Source of the DNA: Trametes villosa
Taxonomy: Eukaryota > Basidiomycota > Agaricomycetes > Polyporales > Polyporaceae
NCBI GenBank assembly: GCA_002964805.2
Contig: PUDQ02000001.1
Span: forward strand, 3,124,001 to 3,188,000
Direction: 5' to 3'
DNA: 64,000 nt
Shown one piece after another: positions 36,241 through 45,875 of this stretch (position 1 is the first letter of the stretch; each line of letters opens with the position of its first letter). The notes under the pieces are model-generated. The model was not told the origin of the DNA and made no database searches. It saw only the letters and a program-made list of their open reading frames with translations. Position numbers and translations under genes: made by a program.

Positions 36241-39200
36241 ATGCCAGTCGTCTCTGCTCCGCCAATAGCCCCCATAGAGCCCGACGTCTTTGATGACGAC
36301 GATGAGGGCTGGCAGGACATGCCCGTCGTCCGCGAGGACGACGGCCTCGATGCGGGGTTCGACGAGGAGGACCAGAAGCGGTACCACTACATGCCGCAGC
36401 CCAAGAAGGGGGACTCCGCCGCGGGGGCGAGTAATGCGACGGGAAACCTGCTGGATGTCGACTACGAGGGGAACGAATGGCGCGCGAAGGCGGACCAGAA
36501 CGAGAGCGAGTACACGCGGCTCCGGATGAAGGAGGAGGATGAGTCGGACGAGGTCCACCTGCGCACGCGATACCTCTTCGACGAGGACAAGGCGATGACG
36601 CCGCTGAGCCAGATGCAGCAGACGAAGGACATGCTCACGGAGGCGCAGCGCATCGCGTACGTCGGCATATGCGCGCTGACCGCGAAGGAGATGGTCGACA
36701 CCCTCAAGGCGGTCAACAAGAAGGAGCTGAAGAAGGCGATCCAGAACATGGAGCTCTGGGCTCTGAAGATCATGGGTCGGTTGTACTATCATATGGAGCT
36801 CGCCACTGAAGGTGAAGCAGGCCTGGCTTCCGCGTCTCCTCCAGGTAGAGCTCACGCTGAACAAGCTGGTTAGAGCAGAAGATGATCGAGAGTCTCGGGC
36901 AGCACGGCATCGAGGCAAAGGATCTCGTTCCTCCACTGATGACAACACACACCGTCGCCAACCCCGAGTACGATCCCGCAGAAGCTCGGAAGCAGGCTGA
37001 GGAGCGCGAGGTGGAAGCCGCGAACGAGTCTGCCGACATCTCGGAGAGCACCACCCCGCCCTCAACACCTCCCCCAGCGTACTCTGCGGCTCCTCCGCCT
37101 CCACCACCAAAGCCTCAGCAGACTACCAGCCAGGTCCTGGAGAAGACCTCTGCTCCGGCAATGCCCGGCGTCAGCACACATCTCTCGGCTGCGGATAAGG
37201 ATGTCACCCTGGATATTCGGTGGACCGTACTCTGCGATCTCTTCCTGGTCCTCATCGCGGATAGCGTATACGATGCTCGATCTCGGGTGCTGCTGGAGAG
37301 TGTCGCTCTCAAGCTGGGCCTCGGATGGCTCGACGTCGTCAAGTTCGAGAGCCGAGTCACGGAGGCTTTGGAGATCCAGGAGGGTGTCGAGAGGCTAGAG
37401 CAGCAGGACTCTATCCAGGAGGCGGAGAAGAACTCCAAGAAGCGGCGGTACATGATGCTGGGTCTAGCAACACTAGGTGCGTACCATGCCATCCGCGTCT
37501 TGAAGGTAACCTAACTGCGGATCACTAGGTGGTGGGCTTGTCATCGGCTTGTCCGCAGGACTCCTTGCGCCCGTCATCGGTGCTGGTCTTGGTGCCGCTT
37601 TCACAACAATCGGCATCACAGGCACAACAGGGTTCCTTGCCGGCACCGGTGGCGCTGCGGTGATCACCACGGGCGGTGTGTTGACAGGATCTGGCATTGC
37701 TGCTCGTGGCATGGCTCGGCGGACACAACACGTCCGTACGTTCGAGCTTCTTCCATTACACAACCACAAGCGTGTGAACTGCATCCTCACCGTTCCTGGG
37801 TGCGCTATGTTCTTCTGATACAGCTATGCAGGTCACTGACGCGACCGCATGTGCAGATTCATGAACGGCCCTCATGACGATGTCCGTCTTCCCTTCAGCG
37901 TTCTCGATCCTGTTGTCGGGGATGTGTTCAGTGTCCTTTGGGAGCCGGAGATGATCCGGGAGACAGGTAGCGCGCTCAAGATCTTGACGAGCGAGGTGTT
38001 GTCGCAACTAGCCCAGACAGCGCTGCAAGCGACAGTCATGACGGCGCTCATGAGTGCCCTGCAGTGGCCCATCAGTCAGTACTCGGAGAATCCTTACGGA
38101 GCGTGCATTTGCTAACCGGCGATCACTCCCAGTCCTGACGAAGCTTGGGTATCTCATCGACAACCCTTGGTCGAACGCGCTTGATCGTGCAAAGGGAGCC
38201 GGCGGCGTGCTTGCGGAGATCCTTCTGAACAGACATCTTGGAGTACGCCCCATCACCCTCATCGGATTCTCTCTAGGCGCTAGGGTGATCTTCTACGCCC
38301 TCGTCGAGCTAGCGAAGAAGGGCGCGTTCGGTATCGTCCAGGACGTAATCCTCCTCGGCGCTACCGTGACCGCACCGCTGCGCACATGGCTCGAGGTCCG
38401 CTCGGTGGTGTCCGGCCGCTTCGTAAACGGCTACGCGCGCAACGACTGGGTGCTCAACTACCTCTTCCGGGCGACTAGTGGCGGCCTGAACACCGTCGCG
38501 GGACTGCGCCCGGTGCAGAACGTCCCGGGGCTGGAGAACGTCGACGTCACGGACAAGATCGCGGGACACATGAGCTACCGCACGTTCATGCCGCTCATCC
38601 TCGATCAGCTGGGCTTCCCGGTGTCCGCCGACTACTTCGACGAGCCGGAGGTGCGTGTTGGGGCTGTGTTGAGTGTTAGGCGCAGCGCTGAAGTCATCTG
38701 TTCCTCTGATCGCAGGAGCCCGATTTCGAAGGCGATCGGGTCGTGATCCGGGAGGGCGAAGAGACGCAGAAGAAGGGCTGGTTCGGGCGGAAGAAGAAAT
38801 CGTCTACGTCGTCGCAGTCAGTTTCACGGCCGCCGTCGGCTGCAACCTTCACCCATGACAGGAAGTCCGGGTCACAGTCCAGCGCCGCAACCGACGACGA
38901 TTTGCCTCCGAGAGAAGGCGCGACAACGCCATCGCCGTCTCAGCCTCCATCAGCCGTACGGTCCCCGACTGCCCCGTCTACACCCAACGACGATGGCGAC
39001 CTTGCGACCTCCGAGATTCCGACCCATGCAGGATTCGACTTCGCTGCCATCAAGGAAGTGCTAGGGAAGGGCAGCCTGAACCAGGACGACCTCCGGGCCC
39101 CCGCGCCTAGCAAGTTCCCCCAACCCCTCTCCCATCCTCCGACACTTCGCACAGAATCGGCACCACCACCCGTGCCGGACTCTCCGCCCCCCGCCACTCC

Positions 39201-39786
39201 CAGGGCACGACCTTCACTCAACCTTCCGCCTGTTCCGCTCGAACACGAGGACGAACCTGTGGCGGGCCCAAGCTCAGGCTCGCGAGCCGATCTGTCCGCT
39301 TCCCTATCACGATCCCTCTCACTCAACAACGTGCCCGACGATTTGGAAGCCGATATGACATCATACGCCCGCACTGCGTCCTCCTCCCGTCCCCCCGTCC
39401 TGTCGTTTGGTGGCAGTGACGGGTCAATATGGCCGTCCCACGACCCCGACCCAACACCCACTGCCTATAGCGGATTCGGCGGGTACCAGGCACCTGCCAA
39501 CTTCGCCGCGCTCCGGTCAGCGGACGTGCTGTCAAATCCGTTCGCAAGCGGGACAAGCGGGCTCCGCTCGGATGGGCTGCCCGCTGCCCCGCCTGACAAT
39601 CCGTTCGCGGCACCCACAGGCGCGCCCTCGCTGTCTTTTGGCGGCATCGACGGTTCGATCAGCTTCGCGTCGACGGCCGCGTCTTCTCAGCAGCAGCCCG
39701 GGCGCACGCCGTGGGACCTCGGGGCGCCATATGGGAGCGGGAAGAAGGCGTCGAGCACGCTTGACCTGAACCCATGGCAGAGCTGA
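36241..39786 (+). CDS. DUF726 (TMCO4/yeast Mil1-like) membrane-associated alpha/beta hydrolase
   Basis: The DUF726 family includes human TMCO4 and yeast Mil1 (YFL034W), which interacts with the AP-1 adaptor. The start MPVVSAPPIAPIEPDVFDDD opens an acidic N-terminus, followed by a helical region (AYVGICALTAKEMVDTLKAV). A Pro-rich linker leads to TVLCDLFLVLIADSVYDARS. A glycine-rich hydrophobic segment (GGLVIGLSAGLLAPVIGAGL and onward) is the family's membrane or lipid-contact segment. The hydrolase part has VRPITLIGFSLGARVIFYAL with the nucleophile elbow GFSLG, and VNGYARNDWVLNYLFR. At least seven exons. The C-terminal tail is disordered and contains two NPF tripeptides, which in other proteins bind EH domains. 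The catalytic Asp and His were not assigned. Confidence 0.87.
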
Positions 39787-40887
39787 GCGCGCGGCGCGCC
39801 CGCCGCACATCCCAATCCTCCTACCCCACACGATCTGCGCGCACTTACGTGCACGGGGAACCACACCCTGTGATGCTGGGCGCCGGGCCCACCACCACGC
39901 GCGCGCGCGCAGTGCTCCCCTCTCTGGCTTCTTGCGACGACACACATCGATTGATTAGACTACTGGCATGGCATGTACGGATTTTTAGCACCGATGGGCA
40001 ATACTTGGACAAACCGGCCCCCAGGGGAAGCGCGACGATCGATAACGCTTGCCGTTTTGAGAGGCATTGCGTCAGGTGAGAACCGACGGGCGGGAATTCG
40101 CGTTCCGCTCCCGCCCTATGGCCGTTCTCTTTGCAAGCTACCGAGTGCCGCTCTCGAGCTTGACTTGCATGCCACGACATTATGCATCATCGCCGTCCTG
40201 TCGCCTTGTCGCTGGCGTCGACGTTCACTACTTCTGTCTGTATCCACCGCTCCCTTGTGGGCCTTGTCGAACCTACATGACTGTGCAAGCCCAGGATTAG
40301 CAGTGCCACTGGAAACAATCAGCTAGGAGGATCATCGCTCCCTTCGCATCTCGCAAGACGGCCAAACTACTACCATCGCTTGATCTGGACTAGTGCGCGG
40401 CGTACGGCAGTACATGTTTGTGTCCTCGTTGCTTGTTTCCTGCTATGGCTGCTGCTTCACAGCTTAACTTACCTCAGCCTGCAGGCATGTGTGCCATGCT
40501 GCCTCCCCACGACCGTCAGGTGTCCGATGAAGCTTCTAGTGGGTGCGGAACTGGCAGTGCCTCTTTGCGGGTGATTTCGGTTTCGGGGTGGGCGGATTAG
40601 ACGCGGAGGAGCGCAGAAGCATCTTCCCCCAGATCTCCAATCCATCGCAGGACGGGCGGTGGAGCGTGGGGCACAGGTATGTTGCGCGCCTGCGATGATT
40701 TCACGTTCCACGGAGCGCAAATTTGCCGTGCGGTATAAGAGTCGCAGCCATGCACCCATCTCCGCCCGACCACAGACATCGCAGAGCTCGCAGGCTGCAC
40801 CGTGCGTTATTCGCGGCGTGGCAGCTCAGTACCTTGTGCTACCGCCTTCCCCCCTCCTAGCCCAAATCTACTCCGAGCCCGTGCGCG
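39787..40887. other. Intergenic spacer
   Basis: About 1.1 kb lies between two rightward genes. Short ORFs on both strands show no family motif and no consistent splice phase. The right end must hold the promoter of the next gene. Confidence 0.45.
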
Positions 40888-41619
40888 ATGTCTCACCGCC
40901 CACACCCGATTCTCAAGCGGGACTCCTCTCCGTTCCGGACACCCACTCTCCCCTTCTCGACCTGTGGGCCCCTGTTCTCCCCCCACGTCCACTTCCCTCC
41001 CACTCCACGCCTCGTCGCAGGCACATACCCCGCGCATTCGCCCGCCACCTATGACCGCGCGCCCATCGCCGTCTCGCCGAACGCGTGCTCGCTCCCGCGC
41101 CGCGGCGAGCGCGACGTGCGCTCGCCGCCCGTCGTCGAGGACGGCCGCCCCCGGGGCCGGAGCCGCACGCGCGGGAAGCGCGGGGAGACCGTCAAGGGCA
41201 GCTACTTCCACCCGCGTGCGTACGAGGCGTGCAAGCCCGAGCCCCCCAACGTGCCCCCGCCCACGTTCGCGCTGCCGTCCACGCCCCCGCTTGTCCACGA
41301 CCTCTCCCCGAGCTCGGACGAGTCCGAGAGCACGGTCACGACGCCCCCGGACCCGAACGTGGCCGCGGCGATCGCGAGCTGCCCCATCCCGCTCCACCTA
41401 CCAAATTCGCCCTCCGACTATGCGCCGCGCCGCCGTCCGCACCCGGACAAGGCGGATGTGGGGTCGCCGCCTCCTGCTCTGCGCTCGCCCTTTGGGGCGA
41501 AGGCGAATGGGAGGGGGCGCCGGCCAAATTTCGTGCGCAAGGAGACCCGGCTTGCCAGTGACGGGCGGACAGTTTCGTTCTCCCCCGACATGGACGAGGG
41601 CTGCTTAGGTGGCTTCTGA
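40888..41619 (+). CDS. Conserved hypothetical protein, Pro/Ser-rich
   Basis: This is a single intronless 243-residue frame starting MSHRPHPILKRDSSPFRTPT. It is Pro, Ser and Arg-rich and predicted to be disordered. Short ordered-looking blocks are CGPLFSPHVHFPPTPRL, YDRAPIAVSPNACSLPRRGE and KGSYFHPRAYEACKPEPPNV, and the end is RLASDGRTVSFSPDMDEGCL. The PHVHFPPTP block and SP/TP sites could be phosphorylation or phosphatase-docking motifs. I recall similar proteins across Agaricomycetes but cannot give a function. GC content at third positions is high, which fits real coding use. Confidence 0.7.
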   Translation: MSHRPHPILKRDSSPFRTPTLPFSTCGPLFSPHVHFPPTPRLVAGTYPAHSPATYDRAPIAVSPNACSLPRRGERDVRSPPVVEDGRPRGRSRTRGKRGETVKGSYFHPRAYEACKPEPPNVPPPTFALPSTPPLVHDLSPSSDESESTVTTPPDPNVAAAIASCPIPLHLPNSPSDYAPRRRPHPDKADVGSPPPALRSPFGAKANGRGRRPNFVRKETRLASDGRTVSFSPDMDEGCLGGF

Positions 41620-43881
41620 GTCTGCGGTGTGGGGAGATGTCCACCCCTACGACCCGTCGGTGACGGGTGTACACTACGAGACTCCTATACCAGGACTTCG
41701 TTGATATCCAGGCCTGTAGCAGTCATGGCGACGGTGACAAATGGTTTCGTGTAGCATAGGTGGTTTGAGGTTTGTGTAGCAGATAGTATTCTTCCTCTGG
41801 GCGCGGGTCGCTTCGCAATCAAATGTATTCTTGAATCTCTTGCATAGAAACGTTCATATGGATTGCAACGCGATCGAGTGCGCTGTCAACCTGGCGGTAG
41901 AGCGTCAGCGCATGTGCATTGCTAAACGTTAAACATTAGCCACACTTTGGCGGAGTGATGCTCTTCCGTTCCGGCCTGACGTCATCGTAAGTAGCAGCCC
42001 TACAACTTATGGGCGTTCTATCATTCGCACGGGCGTACACAACTGCCGCCACGGCTATAGGGTGCTCTCCGCCGCACAAGGATCAGCCTCCTGAGCCGCG
42101 GGGATACCCATAGGCAAGAGAGAAAACCCAAGCGAACGTACCCACGTTCTACTGCACGCGCATGTTTCAGGGGAGGGAACCACTGCGTACCCTTCGCGAT
42201 TACCGTCCATGCTACTCTTCTGCGGACGCCCGTTCTCCCGCTACTTGCAACGGTATAGCCAGTTTGAGCGAGGGAACCGAGGACCGCGGTCCCCCGCAGG
42301 GCCCTAAGCGTTCTTGATTGGCTCGGCGCCTGTTATCATCCAGGCCCCGCAGAACTTCAGGGTACCAGTGGGTGTTTGATCGAAGAACCTACGGGTGGTG
42401 AGAGTACCAAGGACGCCCAAGTTGAAGCATTGTATCCGAGGACGTAACAGACCAGCAAGACAGGGTGGCTCGGAGGTGTCGGGTGCCTCGAACGCGCTTC
42501 CGCGTCGTAAATGCGCCGCGACGGTATGGCGACCGGAGGATTCGTACACGCTGGAATCGCACAGATGTGCGCGGCTTTACGACACCTGCGTTTTCGTCCA
42601 ATGGGTGAACGTGTGCGTGTGTGATAGGATAGGAGTACTCACCTTCACGTCCGCTCAGTGCCGGCATGGGCTCAGACAAACTCAGCGCTCCGCCAACTGC
42701 CTCCGACACCTTCCAGTGTCTCATCAGGTGCGTCGGAAGTCATCGTTTCACAAATTCTTCCGCAACTGCCGGAAACCTTCAACCTGCTTGCGGTTCCTGG
42801 GCATCTGCAAAAGTCGTTGCCTTCTTCTCCGATCCCGGGACGAGCTACATGCGCATGAACAGCAGCAGCTCTCAGGGATACCTGAGCACGTTCAGGGAAG
42901 TCAACATCTGTTCTAGCGATGAACCTGGCGAGTGCGTAGCTTACCTTCAAAGCCGTGGGATCAGTCTACGGTCGGTACTACCCGCCCCCGCCACGGAGTT
43001 GTGTACAGAGGTAAGGGATGAAGGCTTCGCCTGAGCGCAGTTGGCTTCCCGCCTTGCGACGGGTACTAGACCCGGGAGCCACGATGAGGCCTGCGCTGTT
43101 CCCGGGAAATACCCCAGCCTCCGCCCACCCCTGGCAGGAGTAACTTACCGGACCGGCGTTGGCGGGGTGTCGGAGACTTCGAGAGCTGGAGCACGTCGCC
43201 CGCGAGGGCGCCCTCTCGTAGTCTTCGTCCGCGGTGGTCTTCGCACGATGCGACGAGGCGTAGCACATCCGGATCGAGGCACCTACGCGTGCACTCTCCA
43301 AATATTGCTCAATAAAACCGGTTGGTGGCATTTACGTTTGAAGAGAAGAGCGACACCCTAGAGTCTCAAGAACGTGCTGGTCGGGAGAGTATTCTTGAGG
43401 CGCTCGTCGTGAGCCAGCACACATCGGTGTCGTCATAGGCGATCCGATTCCGAGAAAGACGGAGCGCCACTGACATGGCTGCAAGCGCCCGCCCGCAGCG
43501 CCGCGGTTTTCAATTCACGACCATGACTATCCACGAGCTCGACATGAGAATGTCGATAGACAGTCATTTCAGCATAGGTTTACTGCCACTAGAGCTCTGC
43601 CTTGGGCTGATAACTGGCCCAGCGCATGACCAGAGTTCACGGTAAAAATGAGGCGCAGTAGCCTGCGCGATGTCCAGTGAGTCGTCTATCGGTGCCGAGC
43701 GGTTCACATGGCTCACCATCAAAGCACAAACACCTTGGACTCGCAGGCGGCGACTCCTCCTTGGTTTCATCCTAAACGATCCCCACTACATACATCCATT
43801 GCCTTATATTGTGAATGGCTGGCGCAACTCATTCGATCTGGTTTAACTCGTCAACTGTGCGGCCCCGGTGTCGGCTCGTTC
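41620..43881. other. Intergenic stretch flanking the retrotransposon
   Basis: From 41620 to 42300 nothing gene-like was seen. Between 42304 and 43330 short minus-strand pieces look like exons (listed separately at low confidence). From 43330 to the retrotransposon at 43882 nothing was recognised. Confidence 0.4.
42304..43330 (-). CDS. Possible multi-exon gene or decayed gene, unresolved
   Basis: Several minus-strand pieces have coding-like composition next to splice-like signals. One is DPDVLRLVASCEDHRGRRL...LSKSPTPRQR, ending at a GTAAGT donor near 43160. Another is EAVGGALSLSEPMPALSGRE, ending at a GTGAGT donor near 42640. A terminal piece, FFDQTPTGTLKFCGAWMITG, begins after a TAG acceptor near 42390 and stops at 42304. 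I could not join them in one phase, and stop codons interrupt the region between them. It may be a real gene with introns I misplace, or a pseudogene. Confidence 0.25.
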
Positions 43882-44253
43882 TGTTAAGATAACACTTGAA
43901 GTGGCGTTCGAGCGCACTCAAAGAGTTATAAATAACAAGTAGATTGATGAGTTAAGAGTATGAGTTGTTACAGGATGAAACAGGAGATCGAAACTGGGGA
44001 AAAGAGAGGGAGAGAGGGGGTCCTTATATACTGTGGGGGAGGGATCTGCGCAGCAGATCCGCAGTGAAGCGCAGCACTGCTGCAGCACGTCCGCAGTCAG
44101 TATGAGTCAGGTCTGAGCTAAGTATAGTACACCGCAGTCAGGATGAGTCATGAGGAGTCAGGACGAGTCATATGGACTAAATATAGGGGCTGAGTCAGAA
44201 TGAGTCAGGTCGAGTCATTGGCCGTATTAGGAACCGAGGATGAAATTGTAACA
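43882..44253 (-). repeat. 3' LTR of the Ty3/gypsy element
   Basis: 372 bases, beginning TGTTAAGAT and ending TTGTAACA on the plus strand, so the termini are the inverted TGTTA/TAACA. It differs from the other LTR at eight positions, seven of them transitions. It has the same TATA and TGAGTCA sites as the 5' copy. Confidence 0.95.
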
Positions 44254-44267
44254 CTACCCCCCCCTTT
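44254..44267 (-). other. Polypurine tract
   Basis: On the element strand the sequence AAAGGGGGGGGTAG directly abuts the TGTTAC start of the 3' LTR. This is the expected position and composition of the plus-strand DNA primer. Confidence 0.85.
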
Positions 44268-44290
44268 AGGTTGACCTTCCAGGTCAACGC

Positions 44291-45793
44291 CTAGTCCGTC
44301 ATGGTGTCGGTGAAGGCCTTGCGACGGCGAACGATGAACTCCGGGAGTTTCGGGGGTTCGGGAAGCTTCGGGGGCGTGGGGGCTTGAGCAGGAATGGGAG
44401 TGGGTTGAGACGAGGTCGCTGCTGCCGTGGCCAAGTCTGCCTCAAAGTCCTTCCACCCTCCAGGTTCGCGAATGCTGTCGATAGGGACGCGGATGGAGTA
44501 AACCTTGGCCTTTGCGTTCCTGTCGCTGGTCATGTCGAGGCCGGGGTGGTGAGGGTCCATCCCTTTGGCGATGGTTGAGGTGACATAGCGGAGGGTGGCG
44601 AAAGGCATGTGCAGGTCGGCGTCGGGGACGTAGTAGCCGGTCTGGACGCGAAATGCGGCTATCATAGCGCGCTGGAGAGGGGGAAGGAGTGCGGTGGGAA
44701 TGGCGGCGAGACGGTTGACATCGTCGAACTCTGAGGGATGAATGGGTTTCTCCTCTGGCCAGATCGCTCTGATGAATGCCCGAGTACTCCCGGGGATGGG
44801 AGCAATGTAGGCGACGAGGACGTCGGTGTCAGGGTCGTCCATGTAAGAGTCGTCGGTCTCGAGGCTGGGCATCGACGACGACGACGAGGAGGGTGAGAGC
44901 GGGATATATTCAGGGGACGGGCTGCGAGTAGGCGGGTCAAGGAGAGTAGGCGTGGAGATGGGTGGAGTGTGAGCGGGCTCGCGGATAGGAGACGTGAGTC
45001 GGTCTTCGAGGGCTTGTCTCATGTCGTGCCACTCCGAGGACGAGCTTGTCGACGAGGAGGGGGGTTCGGGAGTGGACGCTTGTACTTCCAAGGAGTCCGC
45101 AACGGGAGGTTCGTTTTCCTTGTTGTCGTCGTTCCAGCTCTCCCAGTTGCCGTTGGGAACTCCCCACCTCGTGGTGTCCTCAGTGATCTTGTAGAGGGGG
45201 TCGCGGCTGCCATTTGTGCCCAGCATACAGTCGATGCGGGCGGGGCCGTCATGAGTGGGGTTCGGCTGCGGGGCGTTCCATCCGGCGCGGCGGCGGGGAA
45301 GCAGATCTTCGATCTTTCCCAGAGCGGGGTAGAGGGCGACTTGGTTGAGGGCGACCTCGGCGATCTGGACGATCCTGCTGAAGGCGGAGGTGTAGGAGAC
45401 GTTGGCCTGCCTGAGGAAAACGATCTCTTGGGGATCCGGATGGTTCTGGACATAGTTGTCCATGTGGCGGAGAGCGGGAAGGACGTCGCCGCACATCCGG
45501 TACACGTCGACCCAGTGACGTGTTCCGGGGAGCGAGACGAGGCGTTGATTGACAATCGCCTGGAGATCGGGGTGGAGGAGAGTCCACCCGAGCCGGTCGG
45601 GCAGAGTCCCATTGGAATAGGACGCAGTGGGGAGGCGAGGGAGATGGTCGTAGGTCGGGTTCACCCCCTTCACAAAGGAGGGTGCAGGAGGGACGAGGCG
45701 TCCCAGGACGGGGGCTTGGAGTCGATTGATCGGAGAGGGGGAGTTCGAGGAGCGAGTGCGGTGTTGGCGGCGAGAGCGGTGGTTGCGGGCCAT
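44291..45793 (-). CDS. Extra ORF after pol, function unknown
   Basis: A 500-residue frame from MARNHRSRRQ follows pol inside the element; the frame is open further upstream and overlaps the end of pol in another frame. It has no signal peptide or membrane segment, so it is not an envelope protein. An ordered N-terminal half (RLGWTLLHPDLQAIVNQRLV, then HWVDVYRMCGDVLPALRHMD) is followed by a Ser/Pro/acidic linker. A second ordered block contains FIRAIWPEEKPIHPSEFDD and RAMIAAFRVQTGYYVPDADL, and the end is a Pro-rich tail. Length and low divergence suggest it is under selection. How it would be expressed (reinitiation or a spliced RNA) is not visible. Confidence 0.75.
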   Translation of the reverse strand: MARNHRSRRQHRTRSSNSPSPINRLQAPVLGRLVPPAPSFVKGVNPTYDHLPRLPTASYSNGTLPDRLGWTLLHPDLQAIVNQRLVSLPGTRHWVDVYRMCGDVLPALRHMDNYVQNHPDPQEIVFLRQANVSYTSAFSRIVQIAEVALNQVALYPALGKIEDLLPRRRAGWNAPQPNPTHDGPARIDCMLGTNGSRDPLYKITEDTTRWGVPNGNWESWNDDNKENEPPVADSLEVQASTPEPPSSSTSSSSEWHDMRQALEDRLTSPIREPAHTPPISTPTLLDPPTRSPSPEYIPLSPSSSSSSMPSLETDDSYMDDPDTDVLVAYIAPIPGSTRAFIRAIWPEEKPIHPSEFDDVNRLAAIPTALLPPLQRAMIAAFRVQTGYYVPDADLHMPFATLRYVTSTIAKGMDPHHPGLDMTSDRNAKAKVYSIRVPIDSIREPGGWKDFEADLATAAATSSQPTPIPAQAPTPPKLPEPPKLPEFIVRRRKAFTDTMTD

Positions 45794-45875
45794 TGTCGAA
45801 GCTGAGGCTGTCGAAGTCGAGGAGGAGTAGTGCGAGGGGATTGAGGGAATCCAGAGTGGGCAGGGTCTGGGGACT

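Noticed and set aside
40802..41608. 268-codon Arg/Ser-rich frame over the hypothetical protein
   Set aside because: The overlapping frame from 40888 starts with ATG, is intronless and has balanced composition; this one is an Arg-rich frame shift of it.
44969..45805. 278-codon plus-strand frame inside the retrotransposon
   Set aside because: Antisense shadow of the extra 3' ORF, Gly/Val/Arg-rich with no motif.
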